Below, in pieces: positions 15,692 to 25,200 of a DNA stretch of 64,000 nucleotides. Under the pieces are notes generated by a model that saw only the letters and a list, made by a program, of their open reading frames with translations, was not told the origin of the DNA and did no database searches. This stretch comes from Bacillus sp. UNC41MFS5. Its GTDB lineage: Bacteria > Bacillota > Bacilli > Bacillales_B > DSM-18226. The DNA is taken from assembly GCF_000686805.1 (NCBI RefSeq), contig NZ_JMLP01000011.1, forward strand, positions 1-64,000, read 5' to 3'. The translations under genes were made by a program, and so were the position numbers. Every line of letters starts with the position of its first letter. Within the stretch, counting starts at the first letter, position 1.

Positions 15692-16960
15692 AAGTTCTTC
15701 GCTTTTAAATGCTTTGTTCAACCAGTTCTTCCCTTCGACTAAGCGTGTGACTAGCATCGCACACACGGTGTTTCCACTGGAGTTGAGCAATGTCGCTGGC
15801 GCATCAATAATCGTGCTGATTACAGCAATAATGGGCAAGGTTTCTGGCGGGAAGCCGTACACGCTGATAATTAACATCTCACCAATCATCCCGCCGCCTG
15901 GAATCGCCCCCATCACCGCACCGACTAAAAAGGCGACCGCTAAGATGCTTAAAATACTAGAGATACTCGTTAAATCCTTCCCGAACAACGCAAATAAGAA
16001 GACGATTTTCAGCACACCGCCAAACACGGATCCATCCTTATGGGTATTAGCACCAAGCGGAATAATCGTTTCGGCGATATCCCTAGGCACCCCCATCTTT
16101 CGAACTGTGGCCAAGTTGACCGGAATACAAGCGGCACTTGAGCAAGTAGCAATCGCTGTAACCGATGGTGTAATCGCATGTTTCCAAAAAACCTTCACAC
16201 CGTCCTTGCCCCCGGAAATAAAGGCATACAGGGTGAAAAATCCGAAATAATAAATCACGGCAAGAATCAGATATAACACAAAGGAGCGGGCATACCCCTC
16301 TAGAATTTGCGGGCCAAGTTCACCAATCACCGTAGCAAAATAACAGCTAAGTCCAATCGGTGCATAGTACATAATAATACTGACCATCTTCATCATGACT
16401 GCGGTGGCAGCCGATAAAAAGTTAGTTACAGGTTTCGCTTTTTCCCCAACCATCGCAGTTGAAATCCCAAATAGCAGCGAGAAGACAATCAATTGCAGCA
16501 TATTACTTCTTGATAACAATAAATTGAAATCTCCTACCGTAAATGTGGCAACGAGATGGTCAAGAAACGACAATTTCTCAGTATCAGTCTCAAAAGATGT
16601 ATTACTCATTACCGCTTTAATCGAGGCGATATCGGCATGTTCAATCGGATGGATAATTGAGGCACCGGTTAAGCCCAAGATTGCAGCCACGGAAGCGGTA
16701 ACCAAGAACACAATCACAATGCTGCCCATGATTTTTCCAAGACGTTTCATTCCGTTCATATTTGCAATCGCCGACGCGATGCTGAAAAACACCAATGGGA
16801 CAATCATCATAAACATTAAATTTAAAAATAAATCCCCAAATGGCTTAACAATTGCTGCCTTTGGTCCAAATATCAAACCTGCCGCCCCGCCTACGATAAT
16901 GGCAGTTAGCAGGATAAGTGTAAATCGATAGTTTTTATAGAATAATTTCAAATCTTCCAC
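15683..16960 (-). CDS. dicarboxylate/amino acid:cation symporter (DAACS family)
   Basis: A 425-residue, eight-helix transporter of the GltP/DctA family that carries glutamate, C4-dicarboxylates or cystine with sodium or protons. Seen in the sequence are a serine-rich hairpin (TAIATCSSAACIPV near 270), PLGANTHKDGS near 297, and IDAPATLLNSSGN near 388. These correspond to the family's reentrant loops and cation sites. The start is open: GTG 16960 overlaps AAGGG, and TTG 16951 is an alternative with better spacing. The last two residues and stop come from a dispersed repeat. A terminator follows. Confidence 0.88.
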   Translation of the reverse strand: MEDLKLFYKNYRFTLILLTAIIVGGAAGLIFGPKAAIVKPFGDLFLNLMFMMIVPLVFFSIASAIANMNGMKRLGKIMGSIVIVFLVTASVAAILGLTGASIIHPIEHADIASIKAVMSNTSFETDTEKLSFLDHLVATFTVGDFNLLLSRSNMLQLIVFSLLFGISTAMVGEKAKPVTNFLSAATAVMMKMVSIIMYYAPIGLSCYFATVIGELGPQILEGYARSFVLYLILAVIYYFGFFTLYAFISGGKDGVKVFWKHAITPSVTAIATCSSAACIPVNLATVRKMGVPRDIAETIIPLGANTHKDGSVFGGVLKIVFLFALFGKDLTSISSILSILAVAFLVGAVMGAIPGGGMIGEMLIISVYGFPPETLPIIAVISTIIDAPATLLNSSGNTVCAMLVTRLVEGKNWLNKAFKSEELGA

Positions 16961-17198
16961 AGCCCTTCTATGTACCTATCAAAAGCATACCCAAGTTCGA
17001 CGTACAGGTAAATGAGCAAATAAGTCTAAACCTTGAAACTTATTTACGAAATATATTTCAACAAAAATGGCACATCCCCTATAATTCTACAAATTCCGAA
17101 CACGGAAAAGCACGGATATTGTCTATTTTTTTGTATTTATATTCATTTATTAATAGATTCCCTTTCCATACAATTAAGATAGAAACGGAGGGATTATT

Positions 17199-17921
17199 CT
17201 GAAAATATTCACAAAAGTATTGATCACACTAACCCTGTTCCTAACGATCCTCATACCTTTTCAAACGGTTTCCTACGCAGCCTCTACATCTTCTGCAACC
17301 GTAAATACGAAAGCTCTAAATGTACGTGAAAAGCCTACTGCGCATTCAAAGAAAAAAGGCGTCCTTAAAAAAGGCACCACAGTAACGGTTTATTCGAAAA
17401 CCAAATCAGGCTGGTCACAAATTAAATACCAATCAAAAAAAGCGTATGTTTCCACAAAGTATTTGAAGTTCATTTCCAAAAGGGATAGCTTCCTGCTCGA
17501 CAAAACCAAGATCTATACATATAAAGGAACGGAAGGAAGCTACCAATTAATCCCGACAGGAAAAAAATATGATTCATGGGATATTTGGTACTACGCCACC
17601 CCTTCTGATAAGCAAAAATTCATTGTCGGCGAAGACAGGAAAGGACTCTATACCGGATATATTGACTCCGAATATTATATTGATATCAAATATCCTGCGA
17701 AGGTCGGCCTAAAATGGGATATTGGCTATGAAGGAGAAGGGCAGGCACGGATTACTTCCCTAAAAAAGACGGTGAAAACCCCTGCTGGTACGTTTAAAAA
17801 CTGTATCGAGGTGAAGGAAGATTCCGGGTTTATCTACTACTATGCGAAAAATATTGGGCTTATTAAAACGGTGGGAACCGAAAAAAATGTCACAGAGTTA
17901 GTTAGTTTGAAGAAAAAATAA
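17199..17921 (+). CDS. secreted SH3-domain protein with a probable CTG start
   Basis: A 240-residue exported protein: signal peptide (KIFTKVLITLTLFLTILIP, cleaved near SYAA), a bacterial SH3 domain (about 33-90, with ALNVREKPTAHSKKKG and AYVSTKYL), and a C-terminal domain of about 140 residues with two-layer beta character. SH3 domains of this type bind cell-wall peptides. GGAGGG lies six bases before CTG 17199. Starting at the inner TTG 17220 would remove the positively charged part of the signal peptide, so the CTG is preferred. It is a single gene with a strong terminator. Confidence 0.75.
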   Translation: MKIFTKVLITLTLFLTILIPFQTVSYAASTSSATVNTKALNVREKPTAHSKKKGVLKKGTTVTVYSKTKSGWSQIKYQSKKAYVSTKYLKFISKRDSFLLDKTKIYTYKGTEGSYQLIPTGKKYDSWDIWYYATPSDKQKFIVGEDRKGLYTGYIDSEYYIDIKYPAKVGLKWDIGYEGEGQARITSLKKTVKTPAGTFKNCIEVKEDSGFIYYYAKNIGLIKTVGTEKNVTELVSLKKK

Positions 17922-17945
17922 TCGTTAAGCCAGCCATCAAAACAA

Positions 17946-17985
17946 GAAAAAAAGCACTCACAACAACTTGTGAATGCTTTTTTTA
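17946..17985 (+). terminator. terminator after the SH3 gene
   Basis: AAAAAGCACTCACAA pairs, with one mismatch, with TTGTGAATGCTTTTT; T tract follows. Confidence 0.85.
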
Positions 17986-18018
17986 CTAGATGGCTGCACT
18001 ACACTTCCATCTATACTA

Positions 18019-18294
18019 TTATGAAATCTTTCGATTCAGTTGTATTTCCATATCGTATAATTCATTTTTAAAGTCTTCCCTTAGCCATAAATAGGTTTTA
18101 GACGGTTTAAACTCCTTAATACAACGGATTAGATCCTCTTTCAATTCCTCGGGAATCTCCCAATTAGTACAGCCAACGATGCTAGGGATTAATGCAACAG
18201 ACTCTTTTAATTGGCAATATTTATTATCCGGCAGTAACTCTAAAGCAATAGAAAGTGCTTCTTTTATGCATACAGGATCTTTTAAATAAACCAA
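18019..18294 (-). CDS. conserved-looking small protein, unknown
   Basis: A soluble 91-residue helical protein (from about MVYLKDPVCIKEAL to LNRKIS) with GCTNWEIPEELKEDL in the middle. TTG 18294 is favoured since GGAAGGGG lies nine bases upstream; TTG 18303 directly abuts that site. I do not recognise the family. It borders a stretch of decayed genes but is itself intact. Confidence 0.55.
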   Translation of the reverse strand: MVYLKDPVCIKEALSIALELLPDNKYCQLKESVALIPSIVGCTNWEIPEELKEDLIRCIKEFKPSKTYLWLREDFKNELYDMEIQLNRKIS

Positions 18295-18410
18295 ATTATT
18301 CAACCCCTTCCAAATTTACATCTTAATTATTTCACACCATCTGTCCATATTTTGATGAAATTTGTTAGTAGCAGGGTAATTTTTTTTGTCAAAGACAATC
18401 ATTTATAGTA

Positions 18411-18442
18411 AAAAAAGGTCTGTTTAAAAAACAGACCTTTTT
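18411..18442. terminator. terminator, symmetric
   Basis: AAAAAGGTCTGTTT and AAACAGACCTTTTT form a perfect stem with A and T tracts on both sides. It follows the glycosyltransferase pseudogene. Confidence 0.85.
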
Positions 18443-18447
18443 CACTA

Positions 18448-18889
18448 GAAGACTCATGCCACAAATCCCTTATATCTACAATGAATTCGGTTTTATATTT
18501 ATATTTAGCAAAACAGACCAACAAATCCTGTGAATATGGGGGGTAAAGTGGCAAAAACATAATCATACTTGTTCTTATCATTTATAATAAGGAAGATTAA
18601 TTTCAATGCTATTTCCAAATAATAAAACAAACGATTCAAGATGCTGTTGGAGTACTTTCGATTCTTTATACTAATCCTCTGTATGTTATAGTTTTCACAA
18701 TTTAGGGATTCCTCATCCCCAAAAATCACCGTTTTGATAAATATTTTTATTTGGGTAAGAAGGTTCAGATGTAAAGATTGTTACATCAAAATTTTCCCGT
18801 TTCAGTAATATATATAAATTCTTAATCCGATTTGCATGAGTTCCTATTTCAGGATAAAAATGTTGAGAAATGATTAAAACCTTTTTCAC
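18448..18889 (-). pseudogene. decayed GT4 glycosyltransferase, N-terminal part
   Basis: The minus strand encodes, across two frameshifts, QHFYPEIGTHANRIKNLY, then NRLFYYLEIALKLI and PPIFTGFVGL, then IVDIRDLW. These match, in order, the first ~170 residues of the intact GT4 gene at 42698-43966. The copy breaks off right after that point at a terminator. It begins at about GTG 18889 without a good ribosome site. This is the remnant of a duplicate of the polymer-cluster glycosyltransferase. Confidence 0.88.
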
Positions 18890-18997
18890 TTACTGGTGAC
18901 CAACTTTTTAAATATCCTTTAATGTCGAATATTATACGGCACGTTACATGAAATATCACAAAATCCGACACAACTTAAGAACAGTTTCAACTCTAAT

Positions 18998-19038
18998 AAA
19001 AAAGACTGGGTAGAAAATCAATGATTTCTACCCAGTCT
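18998..19038 (-). terminator. hairpin after the decayed surface-repeat gene
   Basis: AGACTGGGTAGAAA and TTTCTACCCAGTCT pair perfectly. The minus-strand side runs into TTTTTTATT. Confidence 0.8.
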
Positions 19039-19059
19039 AGAAGTACAACCAACAGAAGT

Positions 19060-19490
19060 TATTGTGCTAATACATCAATGTTTAATTGAGTGTTGTTAGT
19101 AACAGTAAATTCCTTTTGTAAGCATACCATTTTCCTTCTGTACCCAGCCAAATACCTTCTACCTTGTATGTTCCGTTCGATAATTCTGCAATGCAGAAGT
19201 TTCCATTTGCATCTGTTACCGTATCGTACCATTTTTCTTCACCAGTCGTGGTGTGAAAACTGAATACACATTTTATAAAGTGGTATTTCCTTTTGTTAGC
19301 GACCTGTAACCTTTGGTAATTACACTGCAGGTCCATCATGAACATCAATATTTAGTGTGTACGTGCCTGAAACAGTAAATTCTTTTTGTAAAACATACCA
19401 TTTCCCTTCAAATGCTGACCAATACCTCTATTTTATAAGAACCGTTTGGAAGGTTAACACCAAAGTTACCATTTTTGTAGTTTGTACGAC
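19060..19490 (-). pseudogene. decayed repeat-type surface protein, two modules
   Basis: Two degenerate copies of the same module can be read on the minus strand after frame changes. The upstream one has NGNFGVNLPNGSYKIEV, EGKWYVLQKEFTV and TLNIDV. The downstream one has NGNFCIAELSNGTYKVEG, EGKWYAYKR and FTVTNNTQLNIDVLAQ before a stop. The pattern resembles Cna-B or carboxypeptidase-regulatory-like beta domains of wall-bound proteins. The 5' part of the gene has been lost against galE. Confidence 0.75.
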
Positions 19491-19494
19491 ACTA

Positions 19495-20466
19495 TCAATA
19501 TTGTTGCCGTCGGTGCCATTTCCAAGCATCAGCAATAATTCGTTCCAAATTCCGTTCCGCCTTCCAGCCAAGTTCGGAATGAATCTTTTGGGAGGAAGCT
19601 ACGAGCATCGCTGGGTCACCAGCACGACGATCCGCCATTTCTACGTTCGCTTCTATGCCGGTTACTTTTTCACATGTCTCTATGACTTCCTTCACAGAAT
19701 AGCCAAGGCCATTGCCAAGATTATAAATCTCAGTAGATTTCTTTCCTGTTAATAATGCCTCGAGTGCGAGGATATGGGCACTGGCTAAATCGGTGACATG
19801 GATATAATCACGAATACACGTACCATCGGCTGTATCATAATCAGATCCGAAAACAGATACTTTTTCCCGCTGTCCTAACAGTTGTTGAAGGACAATCGGG
19901 ATTAAATGTGTTTCTGGGTCGTGACTTTCGCCAATTACAGCGGATTCATGGGCACCGGCAGCATTAAAGTAACGTAAAATCACATATTGCAATCCATAGG
20001 ATTTTGAGAAATCAGACAAGATTTGTTCGATCATCAGTTTGGAATGTCCATATGGATTAATCGGTCTGGTTGGTGTGGATTCATCGATGAGTTCCACATC
20101 AGGGATTCCATAGGTAGCTGCCGTGGAAGAGAAAATAAAGTTTTTTACATTGTATTTCATCATTACTTTTAGCAGGGTAAGTGTTGACGCTACGTTATTC
20201 TGGTAATATTTCAAAGGATCCACAACAGACTCTCCTACCAAACTAAAGGCAGCAAAGTGCATAACGGCCTTGATGGGATAACTTTTGAAGATCATTTCTA
20301 AATCTTCTTCATTGCCAAGGTCACCTTCAACAAAGACGGCCCGACTGTCAACTGCTTCACGATGACCAGTCGACAAGTTATCGAGAACGACAACCTCTTC
20401 TTTTTCAACTAATTCCTTTACTAGATGGCTACCAATGTAGCCTGCTCCGCCAACGACGAGAATCAT
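19495..20466 (-). CDS. galE: UDP-glucose 4-epimerase
   Basis: A 323-residue SDR-fold enzyme converting UDP-Glc to UDP-Gal (perhaps also the GlcNAc forms). The NAD site GGAGYIGSHL lies at 6-15. The catalytic region has SSTAATYG and YGHSKLMIEQ (YxxxK), followed by the substrate loop YFNAAGA. The start is ATG 20466 with AAGGGG eight bases before it; the upstream ATG is too close to that site. Decayed genes lie on both sides, yet galE is intact. It can supply galactose units for wall polymers. Confidence 0.95.
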   Translation of the reverse strand: MILVVGGAGYIGSHLVKELVEKEEVVVLDNLSTGHREAVDSRAVFVEGDLGNEEDLEMIFKSYPIKAVMHFAAFSLVGESVVDPLKYYQNNVASTLTLLKVMMKYNVKNFIFSSTAATYGIPDVELIDESTPTRPINPYGHSKLMIEQILSDFSKSYGLQYVILRYFNAAGAHESAVIGESHDPETHLIPIVLQQLLGQREKVSVFGSDYDTADGTCIRDYIHVTDLASAHILALEALLTGKKSTEIYNLGNGLGYSVKEVIETCEKVTGIEANVEMADRRAGDPAMLVASSQKIHSELGWKAERNLERIIADAWKWHRRQQY

Positions 20467-20625
20467 ATTCATTTCCCCTTAGGAAGAATTTCATTTACTT
20501 GTACCATTATATCATAATGGAGAAAAAACAACTTATCAAAGGGATGGTGACTTACTAAGTTTCCATTTATTCAGAAGTGGAAACTACCGTTAGATACTTA
20601 TTCGATGATTCTGTAGACAGTAAAT

Positions 20626-20910
20626 TATAAGCTCCCAATAATAATAAATTGAAATTTCTGGCCGCTAGAGCCAAACCCTGATGTTACCTCTAATTTCAAT
20701 CTTGTGGCATCAGGTGGTAGTTCAAAAACAATCTTTGCTTCTTTTGAAATACTAGGGTTAATATTTTTCAAAAAAAGGCTGTTTCATTATTTATATTTAT
20801 ATAACTATCTGCTTTTATATCCTGCCCGAATATTCTTCCATTTGAATCATGAAGCATAAACTTGCTTTTCTTTACATATTGGACAAATATACAGCTTTTA
20901 CACTTTCTAC
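20626..20910 (-). pseudogene. decayed DUF4352-type protein, C-terminal part
   Basis: The minus strand reads FVQYVKKSKFMLHDSNGRI and GQDIKADSYININ. After a frame change at a run of seven T it continues INPSISKEAKIVFELPPDA and LKLEVTSGFG, ending in IIIGSL and a stop. The flow of motifs is that of DUF4352 immunoglobulin-like domains of secreted lipoproteins. No start or signal peptide remains. The family name is from pattern memory. Confidence 0.65.
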
Positions 20911-21090
20911 AAACAGGTTATATATTTTATTTGTCAAAAATTCTCGTTTATCCCATAAATATGTCGTTTATTAATAATTCCTTTCTAAAATCAAAAAGCC
21001 CTCTAAATGAAATAGAATATTAGTTAAAAAAATAAGAAAAATTAGTAATTACTAGATATAAAAGTTTAAAATACCTGGGGGATATGTCGA

Positions 21091-21591
21091 TTGAACACTA
21101 AGAAAAAGAAAAACAAGTAGTTAAAAGTCACAGGAATTATACTATTAGTATTGCTGTTTTCTTGTGGAGCATATGTTTTCACCGTTTATAACTCTTTTAA
21201 GAACTCCGTGGAAACGATGAATCAGCCAATCGACCGCAAATCTGAAAAGCGTGAAGAACCAGAGGCTTTCAAAGAAAAGGATCCATTTTCAGTGGTATTG
21301 CTAGGTGTAGATGAACGAAAAGGTGACAGAGGAAGCTCTGACTCATTAATTGTATTGACAGTAAACCCAACCAATAATTCATTGAAAATGCTCAGCATCC
21401 CACGAGACACCCGCACTGAAATTGTTGGAAAAGGGAAAGAAGATAAGGTTAATCACGCATATGCTTTTGGTGGAGTTTCAATAACCAAATCACAACTACC
21501 AAAAAAGTCCCAAGTGAAGATGATTCACTTGGGACTTTTCGGCTTCTGCGCAATCTTCGATAAGACAGACTACACCATCATTCAATCTTAA
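21091..21591 (+). pseudogene. truncated LytR-CpsA-Psr (LCP) family gene
   Basis: Starting at TTG 21091 behind GGGGGA, the frame has an in-frame TAG at codon 10 (21118-21120), followed by a membrane helix. The LCP catalytic core then begins: FSVVLLGVDERKGDRGSSD, MLSIPRDTRTE and KVNHAYAFGG. After about residue 130 homology stops and the frame runs into a terminator hairpin. LCP proteins attach wall polymers to peptidoglycan, so its loss beside a polymer locus is notable. About two thirds of the gene is missing. Confidence 0.85.
21501..21540. terminator. terminator between LCP remnant and BsuPI gene
   Basis: AAAAGTCCCAAGTGAA and TTCACTTGGGACTTTT pair perfectly; it mainly serves the minus-strand BsuPI gene. 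Confidence 0.85.
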
Positions 21592-22120
21592 ATGAAAGGC
21601 TAGCTATTATGTCCTGTTTCTTGGCAGTAGAAATAAACTCAATCGTATAATTTCCTTTTTTCAGGTCTTTTGTAACTTTATTAAAATTCTCTTTATAGAC
21701 AAGCTCTTCCCCTTGTTTTAACTTGGTCACTATAATTTGATCCGCCCCTACCATTTCTTTTGAACGTTGTTTAACTATAGCATGATTTTCATCACGAATA
21801 ATGTAATCATATTTAAGTGACGTAGGGAATACAAGTTCTTTTTCCTGCTCACTTTGGTTTTTCAGAGTAAAAACAAATATCAATCCTGACAGATCCTCTT
21901 TTAATTCAAGTGAACCTTCAATCCCAAAATTAGCAATCCCGGTGGAAGGAGAATTCCCATTATTATTCTCACTATCATTTGTTTTGTTGTTATTGCCACT
22001 TGGATTTGAATTACTACTATCGTTTGTTTGATTGGTATCACTTTTTTGTAATACGCATGCGGTTAAAAGAGAAAAAACAAAAATGAAAAGAAATATACAG
22101 AAAAGCTGCTTGCTATTCAA
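21578..22120 (-). CDS. BsuPI-like domain lipoprotein
   Basis: A 180-residue lipoprotein: signal with lipobox LTAC, an Asn/Ser/Asp-rich spacer (about 28-65), and a beta-sandwich domain (about 70-180) with FVFTLKNQSEQEKELVFPTS and LKYDYIIRDE, typical of the BsuPI proteinase-inhibitor family. Start TTG 22120 has GGAGGGG six bases upstream. It lies downstream of the dual protease gene on the same strand, with a hairpin between. An inhibitory role towards that protease is an attractive guess, not shown by sequence. Confidence 0.75.
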   Translation of the reverse strand: MNSKQLFCIFLFIFVFSLLTACVLQKSDTNQTNDSSNSNPSGNNNKTNDSENNNGNSPSTGIANFGIEGSLELKEDLSGLIFVFTLKNQSEQEKELVFPTSLKYDYIIRDENHAIVKQRSKEMVGADQIIVTKLKQGEELVYKENFNKVTKDLKKGNYTIEFISTAKKQDIIASLSFKIE

Positions 22121-22148
22121 GCAAAGCCCCTCCTTCACTTATAAAATA

Positions 22149-22180
22149 TGGAAAAGGAGTGAACACGTCACTCCTTTCCA
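22149..22180 (-). terminator. terminator of the dual-protease gene
   Basis: GGAAAGGAGTGA and TCACTCCTTTTCC form the stem on the minus strand, followed by ATATTTTAT. Confidence 0.7.
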
Positions 22181-22228
22181 TGTTTCCCATTGTTTTATTT
22201 TACCATTAGTTTAGTACAAGGGCTTATT

Positions 22229-25200
22229 TTATTTATCGTATACTATTACAGGAGTGGCTGCACCTATGTTTCCAACAGTATCTTTTGCATTTACTGATAA
22301 TGTTGATTTAACCTTTTGTGGTGTAATATTTACTGAAAAAGTTCCGGTAGAAGAAGCCATAGCATAGCCTAAAGTAGTTGTGCCCACTTTTACATAAACG
22401 GTAGCATATGGTTCGGTTTTCCCTGTTACAACCTTGTCAGTGTCACCAACCGCATTAACAGTTGGTTTACTAGGAGCCACTTTATCAGCTGCGATAATAT
22501 ATTTTATAGCCGCACTAGCGTCTAAACGTCCCCATCCATAATAGTCATCATAGCCCATATCCCCAAGATCTTCACTTGTTTCTTGTAAAGCTTGTGATAC
22601 TTGTGCAGGAGTTATATTTGGTTTAAGCGAGTATAGTAATCCTGCTACAGCTGCAACATGAGGAGTTGCCATGGATGTACCTGACATATATTCTACTTCC
22701 CCATTAGCAATGAAGCTAGCCACTCTATCTCCAGGTGCCACTACATCTAAGCCTTCACCATAGTTGGAGAAGTCGGAAAGCTGATCTATATTATCAGTCG
22801 ATCCAACTGAGATGACATATTCTGAACGACCTGGATAACTCAATGTACTGTCACCATCATTACCAGCTGCAGCAACTACGGTTACACCTTTTTTGGCTGC
22901 ATACTTCAATGCATCTTCAACCACATTACTAGATTCGTCTCCGCCTAAGCTTAGATTGATTACTTTCACTCCTTTATCAACTGCATATCGAATACCTAAA
23001 GCTAGATTTTCCCATGTTCCAGACCCTTTAGAATCAAGAACCTTTACAGGCAAAATGTTTGTATTCTGGTTAATTCCAGCAATCGAATTCTTATTATTAG
23101 CTCTTGCAGCAATAATTCCTGCTACGTGTGAACCATGGGATTTGTCATCCAGGGCATCGCTATCATTGTTCACAAAATCATAGTCCATACTAGTAAGAAC
23201 TTTTCCGTAGAAATCGGCGTAGCTATAATTGACACCACTGTCAACAACAGCAACCGTCATGGATGGCAGAGACTTTCCTGAGAGCTGTTTTACCATATCC
23301 ACATAATTAATATCGGCTCCAGCTAGACCGTCATTTTGCCCAGTATTGTCAAGAGACCATTGATACTGATAGTGAACATCTGCAGTAAAGGCCTTCACGG
23401 ATCCATTTGGTTCTGCATATTCAATTAGGTCTGATTTCTTAAGCTCTTTTAATACTTCATTAACTTTTTGATTAACCTGTACTTTAAACGTTTTATCAAG
23501 AGATACTTGTGCATTTGATAAAGTATTTACCTTAACGTCAACGTTTAATCCTTTTGAGGACAATGTACGGCTAACCAGTTTTGAAACATCGGCGGTATTA
23601 ACGTTTTTCTTCACTTTAATGAGAATCTCATTTGAAGCTTTGCCTGCCTTCAAAAGATTTGCTTGAGTTAAAACAGTTGCTAAGTTTTTACCAGCCATCT
23701 GATTGACATTAAATTGTTTCCAAGTTGCGTCTAATTGATCTTTCAATTGTTTTGGAACATCATTTCTAACCGTTCCATATAAATGTGCTAAAGCATTCAC
23801 GTCTTTAGTTGTCACTTTATACGAGGAATTTCCACTCATTGAAAGCTTTTCTGTTTCTTTAATAGCTGTAGATAGTTGCGATAAATCGCTGCTTAGACTA
23901 GAGCGAAGCTTTTTGTCTTTGATCATATCCACTACGATCGACTTTGATAATTCATAGTATAAAGAAGTAATTTTTTCCCCGTTAACTGATTTGTTTAAAA
24001 GTTGATCACGAATCTTTCTCATGCTATTGAGGTTTTCAAACACAGTAGTAGAATCTTGCGCAACTCCTTCTATTGCACAGCCTGTATCTACAAATGGTTC
24101 CTTGTATATAGGTGTATTCGTAAGAGAGAAAGTACCTGCTTGCAATGCTTCTACTTTTACATAATATGGACCAGTCCAAGAAAGTGGGAAATCAACAGTA
24201 CTATCCGCATTTTCTAAATAAGCATTTCCTTTGTTCGCACTAGTTAAATCCTGATAAACCGTGATTAAGGAAGGAAAATCACCTGTTGCAAACGTAATGT
24301 GGGAAGATTCTGTTAAAGCTTTAGCAGGATCAATTTTAAACCATTTGATTTCTCCCGCTTGATTAAATGTTCCATTGTAGGCCGCCCCCACATTTAAAGT
24401 GATGACAGTTGAAGGCACTCCATTGATTCCTACCGCAGAAAACGCAGCCTGAACCGATTTTACTTCCTGACTGGTTGCGCCGTAAAGATCAGTCGCCGCT
24501 TGGATACTTGCATATCTCATATGTTGGAAGTTCGATAAAGGTGTTAAGTAAAGGGTTAGGGCACGGTAGAAAATTTTCCCTAGTTTATCACGGCTTATTC
24601 CAGTGACCTCTACACCATTTTGTGTACCACCTTGGCTGATTAGGTAAGCAGCTTTATTAATGATACCGCTGTTTGTGTGGACACCACCATTGTCTTCATC
24701 ACCAATATAACGTTTAGAATAGTGATCAGGGTCGCCATAAAGGGTTGGATTTGACATGGAACGAAGTGCATCCCCAGCAGTAGCAGGCGTGTAAACATCT
24801 TCACCGATATTCCAATCTGGATATTTATTATTATAAAATTCTACTAATGTACCAAAAACATCTGACATGGCTTCATTTAGTGCACCAGATTCATTTTCAT
24901 AAACCAATCCCGCAGAATACTGAGTCACGGCGTGGGTTAGTTCATGGGCTACAACATCAATCCCGCCTGAAAGTGAGCGGAAAGTTGTTCCATCACCATC
25001 TCCGTATACCATTTGCTTACCATCCCAGAAGGCATTATTGTAGTTCGTACTATAATGAACGGTTGATTTGATCGGTCCATTTGCATCATCGTAGCTGTCC
25101 CGGTTAAACGTCTTTTTATAAAAATCAAATGTAGTGCCCGCATAATAATGAGCATCTACTGCCGGAGCATCGTAGGTATCATTTAAAACGCCGTCTGCGT

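Noticed and set aside
19360..19376. GTGCCTGAAACAG as another copy of the 13-bp repeat
   Set aside because: Only eight bases match, and it lies inside the decayed surface-protein module, where it encodes FTVSGT.
24002..24217. Plus-strand frames inside the double-protease gene and other large genes
   Set aside because: They are shadows of well-supported genes on the other strand, with no start signals or domain features.
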